From: Clostridium sp. CAG:138
GTDB lineage: Bacteria; Bacillota; Clostridia; Christensenellales; CAG-138
Reading direction: 5' to 3'
DNA: 50,424 bases
NCBI GenBank assembly: GCA_000435055.1
Contig: FR879695.1
Location: forward strand, 16,486-66,909
The stretch's first letter is position 1; each line of letters opens with the position of its first letter. A program made the translations under genes and the position numbers. The notes beneath the pieces are model-generated. The model did not search any database and was not told where the DNA came from. It worked only from the letters and a program-made list of their open reading frames with translations. Shown piece after piece: positions 8,367 through 17,463 of the stretch.

Positions 8367-9698
8367 ATGGTCATAAAAATGAAATCGCCGAAAAAGCTTT
8401 TTGCACTGCTTGTTGCCGTCATGTGCGCTGTTCTTGCTGCCGGCGGCTGCAACCCTCAGAAAACACCTGATTACGGTATCAATCCCGTCGTGCTCAGCGT
8501 TAACGGGGTTGATATCACGCTGTTTGATTTCGACAGATTCTACACAACAAACGAAAAATATTACTACCTTACCCATGGTGCAGTTGACGCTCAGGAGTAT
8601 TTTGAAACAGTTCTTGATGAAGTCGTCCGCTACGGTGTTGCTTTGAGCAAAGCTCAGGAGCTTAATATTCAACTGACTGCGGAAGACGAAGACGAAGTTC
8701 AAAACGAATTGCAGACGCAGTGCGACCTGACATTTGAAAAATACAGCAAGACTCTTGCGGACAACAGTACGGCAAGCGCCGCACCGGCCTTGGATTCCAA
8801 AACGGTTGAAGCTGCATTCCGCGAAGACAAGGGATACTCCTTTGCCGAATATCGCGGATTCCTTGCACGCTTTTTACGCAACAAAAAGATTATTTCAAAG
8901 CTTTACGAGGAAATCACCGCCGATGTTGCCCCGGATGAGGAAGAAATTATTGCCTATATTCAACTTAATGTCAGCGAACAGAGTCTCGACAGCTTTTCAA
9001 CTTTCGTAACTCGATATAAGAGTTTCGTGAACGAAAAAGGCGATGTTCCGTTCTTTGTTCCGGAGGATTGTTTCACCGTCGATCAGCTGCTGCTTCAATA
9101 CAGTTCCGACGAAAGCGAAAGCACTGCCGAACCGGACGCCTCCGGCACGCTGCCCGCCTACACCTTCGACACAGCTTCCGTGTCCGCTTCCGAAATCGAT
9201 TCCATCCTTTCGGTCGGAGTTTCCTATGATGACTTTATTGACCTTATTGCGCGGTATGGCAATGATGAAAACATGCAGGGTGATGTTTTTCTCCGCTGGG
9301 GTTATCTGATTCATAACACTCTGTTTGAAGATTACGAAAAGCCCCTTCTCATCGGTGCTTATTATGCGCACGGCATTGAGCAACTTCCTCCCGAGCTTTC
9401 GAACAAAAATACATCCTCTCAATACTTCGAAACCACGGACGGGAAACGTATCGTAAAAATCACCGCCAAGGGCAGCATACGCTACGTTGTTGAAAACCGC
9501 AGCCTTGCAAAGGGACCGATGCCCTACGTTGAAGGGGATGAAGTATGGAACCTCAGCTATGACGGTGCACTTGCTGCTGCAAGCGACATTGAATACGATG
9601 ATCAGTTCGAAGTTTGGTTCAGCGAAGCGAACGTCACCTATTATTACGATCGTTTCAAGTCGAACTACATTTCCCCCGCCGTACCCGAACAGAAATAG
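8367..9698 (+). CDS. PrsA/SurA-like lipoprotein with degenerate parvulin domain
   Basis: 443 residues from ATG 8367; the second ATG at 8379 (MKSPKKLF) is about equally likely, since AAAGG sits only 2 bases before the first. A lipoprotein signal ends in LAAGGC near residue 28. Residues 40-215 follow the SurA_N/PrsA chaperone pattern (VVLSVNGVDITLFDFDRFY, long helices). The next part keeps the parvulin outline: FTVDQLLLQY in place of the usual ASHIL strand, and VSYDDFIDLIARYGNDE followed by GDVFLRWGY in place of the S-D-GGDLGWF motif. Catalytic residues therefore look lost, so it is probably an extracytoplasmic folding chaperone rather than an active isomerase. That role is inferred. Confidence 0.7.
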   Translation: MVIKMKSPKKLFALLVAVMCAVLAAGGCNPQKTPDYGINPVVLSVNGVDITLFDFDRFYTTNEKYYYLTHGAVDAQEYFETVLDEVVRYGVALSKAQELNIQLTAEDEDEVQNELQTQCDLTFEKYSKTLADNSTASAAPALDSKTVEAAFREDKGYSFAEYRGFLARFLRNKKIISKLYEEITADVAPDEEEIIAYIQLNVSEQSLDSFSTFVTRYKSFVNEKGDVPFFVPEDCFTVDQLLLQYSSDESESTAEPDASGTLPAYTFDTASVSASEIDSILSVGVSYDDFIDLIARYGNDENMQGDVFLRWGYLIHNTLFEDYEKPLLIGAYYAHGIEQLPPELSNKNTSSQYFETTDGKRIVKITAKGSIRYVVENRSLAKGPMPYVEGDEVWNLSYDGALAAASDIEYDDQFEVWFSEANVTYYYDRFKSNYISPAVPEQK

Positions 9699-9753
9699 CT
9701 TTTCTGAATCGGCGGTGGCTTTGCGGCTGTGTTTCATCATATTTTTGAATTTT

Positions 9754-9787
9754 CGGACTGCCTGTGCTGCGGTGCAGTCCGTTTTTT
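9754..9787 (+). terminator. Terminator after the PrsA-like gene
   Basis: Stem CGGACTGC/GCAGTCCG followed immediately by T6. Confidence 0.85.
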
Positions 9788-9841
9788 CGGGCAAAAAGGT
9801 TCAAATGTACGATTTTTTTGCATATGAATGGTTCTGACCCG

Positions 9842-9870
9842 TTGCCTTGCAGAAGCAAAAATGGTATAAT
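9842..9870 (+). promoter_or_regulatory. Promoter of the ATP synthase operon
   Basis: TTGCCT (9842-9847), 17-bp spacer, perfect TATAAT (9865-9870), 50 bases before atpI. No other promoter was seen before the operon terminator at 17176. Confidence 0.75.
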
Positions 9871-9920
9871 GCAGGGTATGGAAAAGAATTGATTGAAAGG
9901 TAAAGGCGAACCTGCAAGCA

Positions 9921-10331
9921 ATGAAAAAAATCGATCCTGTTGTGATAAAAGAAACACTGAGAATCCTTATCGGTTCAATCGCGCTCGGTGCAATTATGAA
10001 CGTCGTGTTTCTGATGCTCCGCTGTTGGAATCTCCCCGTGCTGTTCGGAACTCTGCTCGGAACGGCCGGTGCGGTGCTCAACTTTTTTCTTATGGCGCAA
10101 ACCGTTTCCCACAGCGTGACCCTTCAGCAGGATGAAGTAAAGCGCAAAGTTCGCTTTTCCCACTCCCTGCGCACGCTGATGCTGCTTGTGCTTATGATCC
10201 TCGGTATTGCACTGAGCTGCTTCAACACAATTGCGGCTCTCGTTCCCTACCTTTTCCCACGGCTCATCATCGCCGCATACAGACTGACTCACCGTGAGGA
10301 TTTTCAAACCGACGGCGGTTCGGACAAATAA
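9921..10331 (+). CDS. atpI: ATP synthase protein I-like membrane protein
   Basis: 136 residues with four hydrophobic segments (about 10-30, 37-57, 83-100, 103-120) and a basic stretch in the middle, matching the AtpI family by size, topology and place as first gene of the atp operon. AtpI assists assembly of the c-ring. Sequence conservation in this family is low, so position carries much of the call. Confidence 0.75.
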   Translation: MKKIDPVVIKETLRILIGSIALGAIMNVVFLMLRCWNLPVLFGTLLGTAGAVLNFFLMAQTVSHSVTLQQDEVKRKVRFSHSLRTLMLLVLMILGIALSCFNTIAALVPYLFPRLIIAAYRLTHREDFQTDGGSDK

Positions 10332-10392
10332 TTTTAACGGTTTTCGGCTATTGCCGATAGTTTTGCTTTAAAAGCATTATTGAAGGAAAAAT

Positions 10393-11361
10393 ATGAACGT
10401 TTCTGCAAATGAAACCGCGCGGTGCGGTGCGTCCGCCCCCGTGCCCGAAAAAAAGCCGTCCGTAGGCTTCAAAATTGTTGATTGCATTTTGATTGCGGGA
10501 ATTCTTCTGCCCCTTTTGGGCGGAATCGTTATCCGTGTTCTGACGCACCCGGTCGAAAGCGGAATCTCCATCACCGGCGCAGTGATACTTGCGGAGTTTG
10601 ATTTTCCGCTGCAAAAACTTCAGCTGACCGAGGCGCAGGTCAACTCGTGGCTCGTTATGGTGTCAATATCGGCGCTTTGCCTGTTCCTTGCGCACGGGCT
10701 GAATTCCGGCATCAGGTGCCGCCGCCACCTCATTGCAGAGTGGATAGTTGAAAAAACCGATTCCCTCGTTCACGAGAACATGGGTGATTTTTTCAGGGCA
10801 TTCTCGCCTTTTGTTGCGGCAATAATGGCGCTTTCGCTGTTTTCAAGCCTTCAGTCCCTGCTGGGACTGTTCCCGCCGACTTCCGATTTCAATGTTGTTT
10901 TCGGCTGGTCGCTGCTTGTTTTCATTATAATCACTCATTACAAGCTCAAGGGCGGCCTCGGATACTACCTCAAGGGCTTCACCGAACCGTTCCTGCCGTT
11001 CACGCCGCTCAACATCCTCGGTGAAGTTGCGACACCTATTTCAATGGCGTTTCGTCACTACGGTAATGTACTCTCCGGCTCGGTCGTCTCTGCGCTTATT
11101 GCAGCAGGGCTTGCGTCAGTCTCGGCAGCGGTATTCGGGAAACTCCCCGGCGTGCTCGGAAGCATTCCGTTCCTTCAGGTCGGTCTTCCCGCCGTGCTGA
11201 GCATTTATTTCGACGTGTTCAGCGGATGCCTTCAGGCGTTCATATTTGCAATGCTCACAATGCTTAACATTGCCGGAGGCTTCCCCGAAGACAAATGGCT
11301 TGAGCGTCGGGAGCGCAAAGCAAAGAGAAAACAGCGAACGACGGGAACTCAAAAAGCTTAG
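10393..11361 (+). CDS. atpB: ATP synthase subunit a (Fo)
   Basis: 322 residues, about 50-80 more than usual because of a hydrophilic N-terminus and a basic C-terminal tail (RRERKAKRKQR). The essential arginine helix is seen as ISMAFRHYGNVLSG, corresponding to the SLxxRLFGN block that faces the c-ring; the last membrane helices contain VGLPAVLSIYFDVFSGCLQAFIF. It forms the ion half-channels with the c-ring. A Shine-Dalgarno-like GAAGGA precedes the ATG. Confidence 0.95.
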   Translation: MNVSANETARCGASAPVPEKKPSVGFKIVDCILIAGILLPLLGGIVIRVLTHPVESGISITGAVILAEFDFPLQKLQLTEAQVNSWLVMVSISALCLFLAHGLNSGIRCRRHLIAEWIVEKTDSLVHENMGDFFRAFSPFVAAIMALSLFSSLQSLLGLFPPTSDFNVVFGWSLLVFIIITHYKLKGGLGYYLKGFTEPFLPFTPLNILGEVATPISMAFRHYGNVLSGSVVSALIAAGLASVSAAVFGKLPGVLGSIPFLQVGLPAVLSIYFDVFSGCLQAFIFAMLTMLNIAGGFPEDKWLERRERKAKRKQRTTGTQKA

Positions 11362-11455
11362 TCCCGCAAAAAACGAATTGTTAAACCGTCCGCGGCGAAC
11401 GTTCTTTCAAAACAGCGTTTCCCGTCGGTTTCAAGGATTAAAAATAACAAAAGAA

Positions 11456-11478
11456 CCGCAGCATACAGAACGCTGCGG
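11456..11478 (+). other. Hairpin just upstream of the atpE ribosome site
   Basis: Perfect CCGCAGC/GCTGCGG stem with a 9-nt loop, six bases before the AGGAGG of atpE. Subunit c is needed in multiple copies, so an mRNA stability or translation element is plausible; this is inference. Confidence 0.4.
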
Positions 11479-11498
11479 CAAACAGGAGGAAAGAACAA

Positions 11499-11783
11499 AT
11501 GGAACTTGCTGTTGCAATCATGCTCGGCTGCTGCGCACTCGGTGCGGGTATCGCAATGATCGCGGGTATCGGCCCCGGTATCGGTGAGGGCAACGCCGTT
11601 GCAAAGGCTTGCGAAGCCATCGGTCGTCAACCCGAGGCAAAAGGTGCCGTTACGTCAACAATGATCATGGGCTGCGCAATCGCCGAAACCACCGGTATTT
11701 ACGCACTCGTTATCGCGATTCTGCTGATTTTCGTTGCGCCTGCGCGCTTTGTTGATGTGCTTAAGGCCGCAATCGGTCAATAA
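11499..11783 (+). CDS. atpE: ATP synthase subunit c with two-carboxylate Na+-type signature
   Basis: 94 residues forming a two-helix hairpin with the polar loop GRQPEAKG (residues 42-49). The coupling Glu63 lies in AIAETTGIYALVI; the following TT and the Tyr five residues later match Na+-translocating c-rings. Residue 30, where Ilyobacter-type Na+ rings carry Gln, is also Glu (GIGPGIGEGNAVAK). Together Glu30 and Glu63 give the two-carboxylate arrangement described for the Fusobacterium nucleatum rotor. Na+ use is inferred from these residues. AGGAGG lies 9 bases before the ATG. The C-terminus is slightly longer than in most c subunits. Confidence 0.96.
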   Translation: MELAVAIMLGCCALGAGIAMIAGIGPGIGEGNAVAKACEAIGRQPEAKGAVTSTMIMGCAIAETTGIYALVIAILLIFVAPARFVDVLKAAIGQ

Positions 11784-11803
11784 AGTTTTCGGAGTGAACA
11801 AAA

Positions 11804-12319
11804 ATGCCAACTTTGGATGTTATTTCCGTTAACATCTGGTCGATTCTGATTTCGCTCTGCAACCTTTTGATATTGTTTTTCATTATCAAAAAATTTCTTT
11901 ACAAGCCCGTGCGCAAAATGCTTGCCGAAAGGCAGGCCGCAGTGGACAAGGTTTACAGCGAGGCCGATGAAGCTCTGCGCTCCGCAGAGCAGGATCGCCT
12001 GACCTATTCGCAAAAGCTTAAGCATGCCGACTCCGAATGCGACGCGCTTTTGAAATCGGCAAAGGAGAATGCCGACAGGCGCGGCAGCGAGATAATCTCC
12101 GATGCACAATCGCAGGCGGCGGATATCATGCGGCGCGCAAATGCGGAAATCGAGCTTGAAAAGCAAAAGGCCGCCGACGGAATGCGGCGCAGAATTGCGG
12201 ACATTTCCGTCAATGTTGCCGAAAAGCTGCTTGCACGCAGCGTTGACGGCAGTGAGCACAGGCGGCTCATTGATTCGGCGATAGACGAGATTGGTAACGA
12301 AGATGTCAACAATCAGTAA
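11804..12319 (+). CDS. atpF: ATP synthase subunit b
   Basis: 171 residues. One membrane helix (ILISLCNLLILFFIIKKFLY, residues 14-33) is followed by the conserved KPVRKMLAERQAAVDK and a long charged coiled coil that forms the peripheral stalk. Only 20 bases separate it from atpE. Its last 17 bases overlap the start of atpH. Confidence 0.96.
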   Translation: MPTLDVISVNIWSILISLCNLLILFFIIKKFLYKPVRKMLAERQAAVDKVYSEADEALRSAEQDRLTYSQKLKHADSECDALLKSAKENADRRGSEIISDAQSQAADIMRRANAEIELEKQKAADGMRRRIADISVNVAEKLLARSVDGSEHRRLIDSAIDEIGNEDVNNQ

Positions 12320-12857
12320 GGAATACGGCGGCGCACTCTTCCTTGCGGCAAAGGAAGAGGACAATGCGTCCGACGGATGTTTAAAACAAGTTTTCGATGC
12401 TGTTATGCTGTGCAGTCGGCTTTTTAAGGAAAATCCGCTGTATGTCAGCTTTTTGAAAACGCCCGATATTCCGCTCGAAGACAGACTGTCTGCCGTTCAC
12501 GATGCTCTGAACGGCAGGGTTCCGGAATACGTGGATAATTTTATCGAGCTGCTTACGGAACGCGGCTATATTGACCGTTTTTCCGAATGTGCGGATGAGT
12601 TTAAGCTCCTCTACTATGCCGAAAACGGCATTGCCGAGGCGGAAGTCGTTTCCGCCGTGCCGCTTACGGACGGCGAAGTGAATGCACTCCGCACAAAACT
12701 CAAAAAAATCACAGGCAAGCGCATTGAGCTGTTGTTTGAAATCGACCCTTCCGTTATCGGCGGACTTATTGTCCGCGTTGACGGGCGCGTGATTGACGCA
12801 AGCGTCAGGAAGGATTTGGACAATCTGCGTGAGCTTATGGGCAAAACAGCACATTAA
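12303..12857 (+). CDS. atpH: ATP synthase subunit delta
   Basis: 184 residues, the usual length. The N-terminal helical domain begins MSTISKEYGGALFLAAKE; the C-terminal half carries the family block IDPSVIGGLIVRVDGRVIDASVRKDLDNLRELM. It links the peripheral stalk to the top of F1. The ATG at 12303 overlaps the end of atpF by 17 bases; a TTG at 12291 in the same frame is a less likely start. The N-terminal half diverges from well-known homologues, as is common for delta. Confidence 0.93.
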   Translation: MSTISKEYGGALFLAAKEEDNASDGCLKQVFDAVMLCSRLFKENPLYVSFLKTPDIPLEDRLSAVHDALNGRVPEYVDNFIELLTERGYIDRFSECADEFKLLYYAENGIAEAEVVSAVPLTDGEVNALRTKLKKITGKRIELLFEIDPSVIGGLIVRVDGRVIDASVRKDLDNLRELMGKTAH

Positions 12858-12957
12858 TCGACTCTGATTAAAGCTTTCCTTCAAAAAAGGATTCGGCCTC
12901 CGCTTTTTAAGCGGCACTGCTCGGAGTTGTTTTCACAATGAAAGGATGGTCAAGATA

Positions 12958-14463
12958 ATGAACCTGCGACCCGAAGAGATCAGCACATTAATTAAAGACC
13001 AAATTAAAAATTACAGAACAAAAATAGAACCTGCCGAAACAGGCACGGTAATTCTGTTCGGAGACGGCATTGCAAAAGCACACGGGCTGCGCAGCTGTGT
13101 TTCCAACGAATTGCTGGAGTTTGACGACGGCAGCATCGGTATTGCACAGAACCTTGAAGAAGAAGTTGTTTCAATCGCCGTGCTTTCCGATGAACCCGAC
13201 ATTCACGAGGGTACCGAAGTCCGCCGCACGGGAAGGATAGTTTCCGTTCCCGTCGGTGAAGCGCTTTTGGGCAGAGTTGTCCATGCTCTCGGCGGCCCGA
13301 TAGACGGCAAGGGACCCATCAACTGCACCGAAACTCGCCCAATCGAAGCTGAAGCTCCGGGCATCATCCGCCGCAAAAGTGTTTCCGTTCCGCTGCAAAC
13401 CGGCATCAAAGCTATCGACAGCATGATTCCGATCGGCAGAGGCCAGCGTGAGCTTATCATCGGCGACAGGCAAACGGGCAAAACTTCCATTGCGATTGAC
13501 ACAATTATTAACCAGCGCGGCAAGGACGTCATATGCATCTATGTTGCGATCGGACAGAAAAACTCCCTCGTTGCACAGATAACCGAAACGCTGCAAAAAG
13601 CAGGCGCAATGGACTACACTGTCATCGTTTGCGCTTCCGCTTCCGAAAGCGCACCCGTGCAATACATTGTTCCCTATTCCGGCTGCGCAATGGCCGAGTA
13701 TTTCCGCGAAAAGGGCAAGGATGTTCTCATTGTTTACGATGATTTGAGCAAACACGCCGTTGCTTACCGCGCACTTTCGCTGCTGATTCGCCGCCCGCCG
13801 GGACGTGAAGCATATCCCGGCGATGTATTCTATCTGCATTCGCGCCTGCTTGAACGTGCAGCCTGCGTTGCGCCCGAGTACGGCGGCGGTTCTATCACGG
13901 CTCTGCCCATCATCGAGACACAGGCGGGTGACGTGTCCGCATACATCCCGACAAACGTTATTTCCATCACGGACGGACAGATTTTCCTTGAAACGGAACT
14001 CTTCCATTCAGGTATTCGCCCCGCAATCAACCCCGGCATTTCGGTCAGCCGTGTCGGCGGCGCGGCTCAGCTCAAACCCATGAAAAAGGTTTCCGGTGAG
14101 CTGAAACTGCTCTATTCCCAGTATCGCGAACTTCAGGCTTTTGCTCAGTTCGGAAGCGATTTGGATGCAGACACAAAGGCAAGGCTTGCATTGGGCGAAC
14201 GCATTGTTGAGGTGCTGAAGCAAAAGCGCAATTCCCCCGTCACCGTGGGCTGCCAAACGGCAATTATTTACGCTGTTACGCACGGAAAGCTCAACGATAT
14301 TCCCGTTGAAAGCGTTTCCGATTACGAAGCGGCACTGTACGAACTGCTCCGAAGCGAATATTCCGACCTTTTGAACAGGTTTGATGCAGGGCAATACGAA
14401 CAGGCGGATATTGACGAGCTGAATTCCGCGCTTGCGAAACTTGCCGAAAAGTTCCGCCCGTGA
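12958..14463 (+). CDS. atpA: ATP synthase subunit alpha
   Basis: 501 residues from the ATG at 12958 (MNLRPEEIS, the classic alpha start); AAAGGA lies upstream. An in-frame ATG at 12946 overlaps the ribosome site and is rejected. Walker A GDRQTGKT, the GIKAIDSMIPIGRGQRELIIGDRQ block, and the alpha signature PAINPGISVSRVGGAAQ are all present. It is the non-catalytic nucleotide-binding subunit of F1. Confidence 0.98.
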   Translation: MNLRPEEISTLIKDQIKNYRTKIEPAETGTVILFGDGIAKAHGLRSCVSNELLEFDDGSIGIAQNLEEEVVSIAVLSDEPDIHEGTEVRRTGRIVSVPVGEALLGRVVHALGGPIDGKGPINCTETRPIEAEAPGIIRRKSVSVPLQTGIKAIDSMIPIGRGQRELIIGDRQTGKTSIAIDTIINQRGKDVICIYVAIGQKNSLVAQITETLQKAGAMDYTVIVCASASESAPVQYIVPYSGCAMAEYFREKGKDVLIVYDDLSKHAVAYRALSLLIRRPPGREAYPGDVFYLHSRLLERAACVAPEYGGGSITALPIIETQAGDVSAYIPTNVISITDGQIFLETELFHSGIRPAINPGISVSRVGGAAQLKPMKKVSGELKLLYSQYRELQAFAQFGSDLDADTKARLALGERIVEVLKQKRNSPVTVGCQTAIIYAVTHGKLNDIPVESVSDYEAALYELLRSEYSDLLNRFDAGQYEQADIDELNSALAKLAEKFRP

Positions 14464-14510
14464 ACATTCCGCGGGTTCAACAGATAAACAGATAACAGAG
14501 GTTATTTACA

Positions 14511-15362
14511 ATGAGCGCAAACATCAAGCTGCTCAAAACAAGAATAAAGAGCGTTGATTCAACACTGCACCTGACCCGCGCAATGCAGCTTGTTGCCGCA
14601 AGCAAAATCCGAAAGGCAACCGAAAAACTTGCCGCATCGCGAAGCTATCTTGATGCGTTCGGAACCGTAATGGCGCAGCTCGCATCATCAAGCGAATGCG
14701 CTTCCTCGCCCTTTCTCAAACCGCGAAGCGGCAAAAGAGCAATCCTCATCGTTATTGCGGGCGACAGAGGACTCGCCGGCGGCTATAACGCAGGCGCATT
14801 TCGCAAGGCGGCGGAAGCGTTTTCTTCGGCTGACGACGATGAAAACGCCGGTGGTTACGACATAATCGAGGTTATTCCCATCGGAAGACGCGGTTTTGAA
14901 CGTTGGAACACTCTGACGAAACGCAGTTACGGTGCGGAAGCTTTCACCGTGCAGGAATGTGCAGAGCTTTGCGACGACCTTTGCAAACGCTACCTTAATG
15001 ATGAATTTGACAGGCTGCTTCTCGTGTCAACCGAATACATCTCGGTTATGCAATGCGAGGCACACCTCTCCTGCCTGCTTCCTTTTGAAAGGCCGTCCGG
15101 CGGCTCCGCACGCCCCGCCGAATTCGAGCCGGACAGTGAAACCGTCCTGAACGCCGTTGTTCCGGAATATATATGTTCAATGCTGTTCGGTGCCGTTCGC
15201 GAAAGCTTTGCGTGCGAAGTTGCGGCACGGCGTGTTGCAATGGACAGCGCAACAAAAAATGCAGGCATCATGATGGACGATTTGCAGCTTGAATACAACC
15301 GTGCACGGCAAAGCGCGATCACGCAGGAGCTGACGGAGATTATCGCCGGTGCCGATGCGTAA
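14511..15362 (+). CDS. atpG: ATP synthase subunit gamma
   Basis: 283 residues. The N-terminal helix holds ITRAMQLVAASKIRKA-type sequence (here LTRAMQLVAASKIRKA) and the C-terminal helix ends NRARQSAITQELTEIIAGADA, the two ends that form the rotor coiled coil inside F1. The middle contains the GDRGLAGGYN block. RBS spacing is ordinary, and the gene lies 47 bases after atpA. Confidence 0.97.
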   Translation: MSANIKLLKTRIKSVDSTLHLTRAMQLVAASKIRKATEKLAASRSYLDAFGTVMAQLASSSECASSPFLKPRSGKRAILIVIAGDRGLAGGYNAGAFRKAAEAFSSADDDENAGGYDIIEVIPIGRRGFERWNTLTKRSYGAEAFTVQECAELCDDLCKRYLNDEFDRLLLVSTEYISVMQCEAHLSCLLPFERPSGGSARPAEFEPDSETVLNAVVPEYICSMLFGAVRESFACEVAARRVAMDSATKNAGIMMDDLQLEYNRARQSAITQELTEIIAGADA

Positions 15363-15409
15363 ACGCTTCACAACACTCTACCACTCCGTTTCCGAAAGGA
15401 GTTTATAAA

Positions 15410-16810
15410 ATGGCAAAAAAACTTACAGGAACTGTCTCCCAGGTTATCGGCCCGGTCATTGACGTTCACTTTCCCGACGGGCGGCTGCCCGCAATAAACA
15501 ATGCACTCACTGTTCCGATCGGCAATAAAACGCTGACGGTTGAAGTTGCTCAGCATATCGGCGGCAACACCGTTCGCTGCATTGCGATGGAATCCACCGA
15601 CGGCCTCAAGCGCGGCGAAACCGTTACCGACACCGGAGCTGCAATCAGCGTTCCCGTCGGCAGGAAAACACTCGGAAGGATTTTTAATGTTCTCGGCGAC
15701 CCCGTGGACGAAAAACCTGCCCCGAAGGACTGTGCACATTGGGCTATTCACCGCACGCCTCCCGCATATGCGGAGCTTTCCTCTTCCACCGAAATTCTTG
15801 AAACGGGCATCAAAGTCATTGACCTGATCTGCCCGTATGCCAAAGGCGGAAAAATCGGTTTGTTCGGCGGCGCGGGCGTCGGCAAAACGGTTATCATCAT
15901 GGAGCTTATCAACAACATTGCCACCCAGCACGGCGGCATCTCCGTATTTACCGGCGTCGGCGAACGTACGCGCGAGGGCAACGATCTTTATAACGAAATG
16001 AAGCAATCGGGCGTTCTTGAAAAAACCGCGCTTGTTTACGGACAGATGAACGAACCGCCGGGAGCGAGAATGCGCGTCGGCCTTTCCGGCTTGACAATGG
16101 CGGAATACTTCCGCGACGAGGAGCATCAGGATGTTCTGCTTTTCATCGACAATATCTTCCGTTTTACGCAGGCGGGCAGCGAAGTTTCCGCACTCTTGGG
16201 GCGAATGCCCTCCGCTGTCGGCTATCAGCCCACGCTTGCAAATGAAATGGGCGCATTGCAGGAACGCATAACGTCAACAAAAAAGGGTTCAATAACCTCC
16301 GTTCAGGCGGTTTATGTGCCCGCGGATGACTTGACCGATCCCGCACCAGCAACCACTTTTGCGCATCTTGATGCAACAACGGTTTTGAGCAGAAGCATTG
16401 CTTCCCAAGGCATCTATCCCGCAGTTGACCCGCTTGAATCAACGAGCCGAATCCTCTCCCGCGAAGTTGTCGGCGCTGAACACTATGCAATTGCCCGCGA
16501 AGTTCAGCGCATATTGCAGCGTTACAACGAACTTATGGACATCATTGCTATAATGGGCATGGACGAGCTTTCCGATGAAGACAAACTGACCGTTTCGCGC
16601 GCACGCAAGGTTCAGCGTTTCTTCTCTCAGCCGCTTACGGTTGCGGAGCAGTTCACCGGTTTTAAGGGCAAATATGTTCCGCTCAGCGAAACGATTCGCG
16701 GTTTCCGCGAAATTATCGAAGGCAAGCATGATGACCTGCCCGAATCCGCCTTCCTCTTTGTCGGCTCGATTGATGAAGCGGTTGAAAAAGCAAAAAATCA
16801 GAACTTATAA
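15410..16810 (+). CDS. atpD: ATP synthase subunit beta (catalytic)
   Basis: 466 residues. Walker A GGAGVGKT, the catalytic glutamate in GVGERTREGNDLYNEM, Walker B DVLLFIDNIFRFTQAGSEVSALLGRMPSAVGYQPTL and the C-terminal EGKHDDLPESAFLFVGSIDEAVEKA are all intact. AAAGGAG precedes the ATG. It forms the catalytic sites of F1 with alpha. Confidence 0.99.
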   Translation: MAKKLTGTVSQVIGPVIDVHFPDGRLPAINNALTVPIGNKTLTVEVAQHIGGNTVRCIAMESTDGLKRGETVTDTGAAISVPVGRKTLGRIFNVLGDPVDEKPAPKDCAHWAIHRTPPAYAELSSSTEILETGIKVIDLICPYAKGGKIGLFGGAGVGKTVIIMELINNIATQHGGISVFTGVGERTREGNDLYNEMKQSGVLEKTALVYGQMNEPPGARMRVGLSGLTMAEYFRDEEHQDVLLFIDNIFRFTQAGSEVSALLGRMPSAVGYQPTLANEMGALQERITSTKKGSITSVQAVYVPADDLTDPAPATTFAHLDATTVLSRSIASQGIYPAVDPLESTSRILSREVVGAEHYAIAREVQRILQRYNELMDIIAIMGMDELSDEDKLTVSRARKVQRFFSQPLTVAEQFTGFKGKYVPLSETIRGFREIIEGKHDDLPESAFLFVGSIDEAVEKAKNQNL

Positions 16811-16868
16811 TGCTTCGGGAACATAATTAATGTCTCTCGCACACAGCGTTTATTGCAGCAGGTGCAGT

Positions 16869-17144
16869 ATGAAAGATTATACCCTTAAAATTTCAACCCC
16901 CGACGGTGATGCTTTCTCGGGTTCCGCCCTGAGCCTTTCCGTGCGCGGCACCGAAGGCGAGCTTGGCATTCTTGCAGGCCACGCCCCGTTCGTGACGGCC
17001 GTTGTCCCCTGCCGCTGTCGGCTCATTGAAGCGGACGGAACGGAGCGCAGCTTCAGCTGCGGCGGCGGCCTGCTCTGCGTTGCACCGAGCGGCAAATCGC
17101 CCGAAGTTTCCCTGCTCTCAAGCAGGATAAGCTTCGAAAGCTGA
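16869..17144 (+). CDS. atpC: ATP synthase subunit epsilon, short form lacking the C-terminal helices
   Basis: About 91 residues from ATG 16869, preceded by GCAGGTG. The N-terminal beta-sandwich is clear (LKISTPDGDAFSGSALSLSVRGTEGELGILAGHAPFVTAV, then the GGGLLCVAPSG turn). The gene stops where the two C-terminal helices of normal 130-140-residue epsilon would begin, so the part that inhibits ATP hydrolysis in other bacteria is missing. An upstream ATG at 16830 would add 13 residues but has no ribosome site. The operon terminator follows directly, so the short form is not a frameshift near the window edge. Confidence 0.9.
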   Translation: MKDYTLKISTPDGDAFSGSALSLSVRGTEGELGILAGHAPFVTAVVPCRCRLIEADGTERSFSCGGGLLCVAPSGKSPEVSLLSSRISFES

Positions 17145-17175
17145 ACACGGTATTTTTTACGACACAAAAGATAAA

Positions 17176-17232
17176 AGCGGACAGTCCGAGGGTTTGCTCT
17201 CAAATATCGGGTTGTCCGCTGTTTTCAACTTT
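17176..17232 (+). terminator. Terminator of the atp operon
   Basis: Arms AGCGGACA (17176-17183) and TGTCCGCT (17213-17220) with a smaller inner CCGA/TCGG pairing, followed by GTTTTCAACTTTTT. Confidence 0.7.
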
Positions 17233-17463
17233 TTCTCGGCATTCGGTGTAAAACCGATTCATTGTATAACCTTTGTTTTTATACCTCTGCGTCTTTTATA
17301 ATATACCATCAGCGTTGTTTCCGTGCATAAAATGTGCTCAATATATTTATATTGGAACGGCTTCGTTCCCGCACCGTTTATGTTTTTGTTAATTGAAAAC
17401 GATTTTTGTTATTTGATTATATCCTACTCTTTCGGTACGAAAATATGTATTGTCCAAAGCGCA

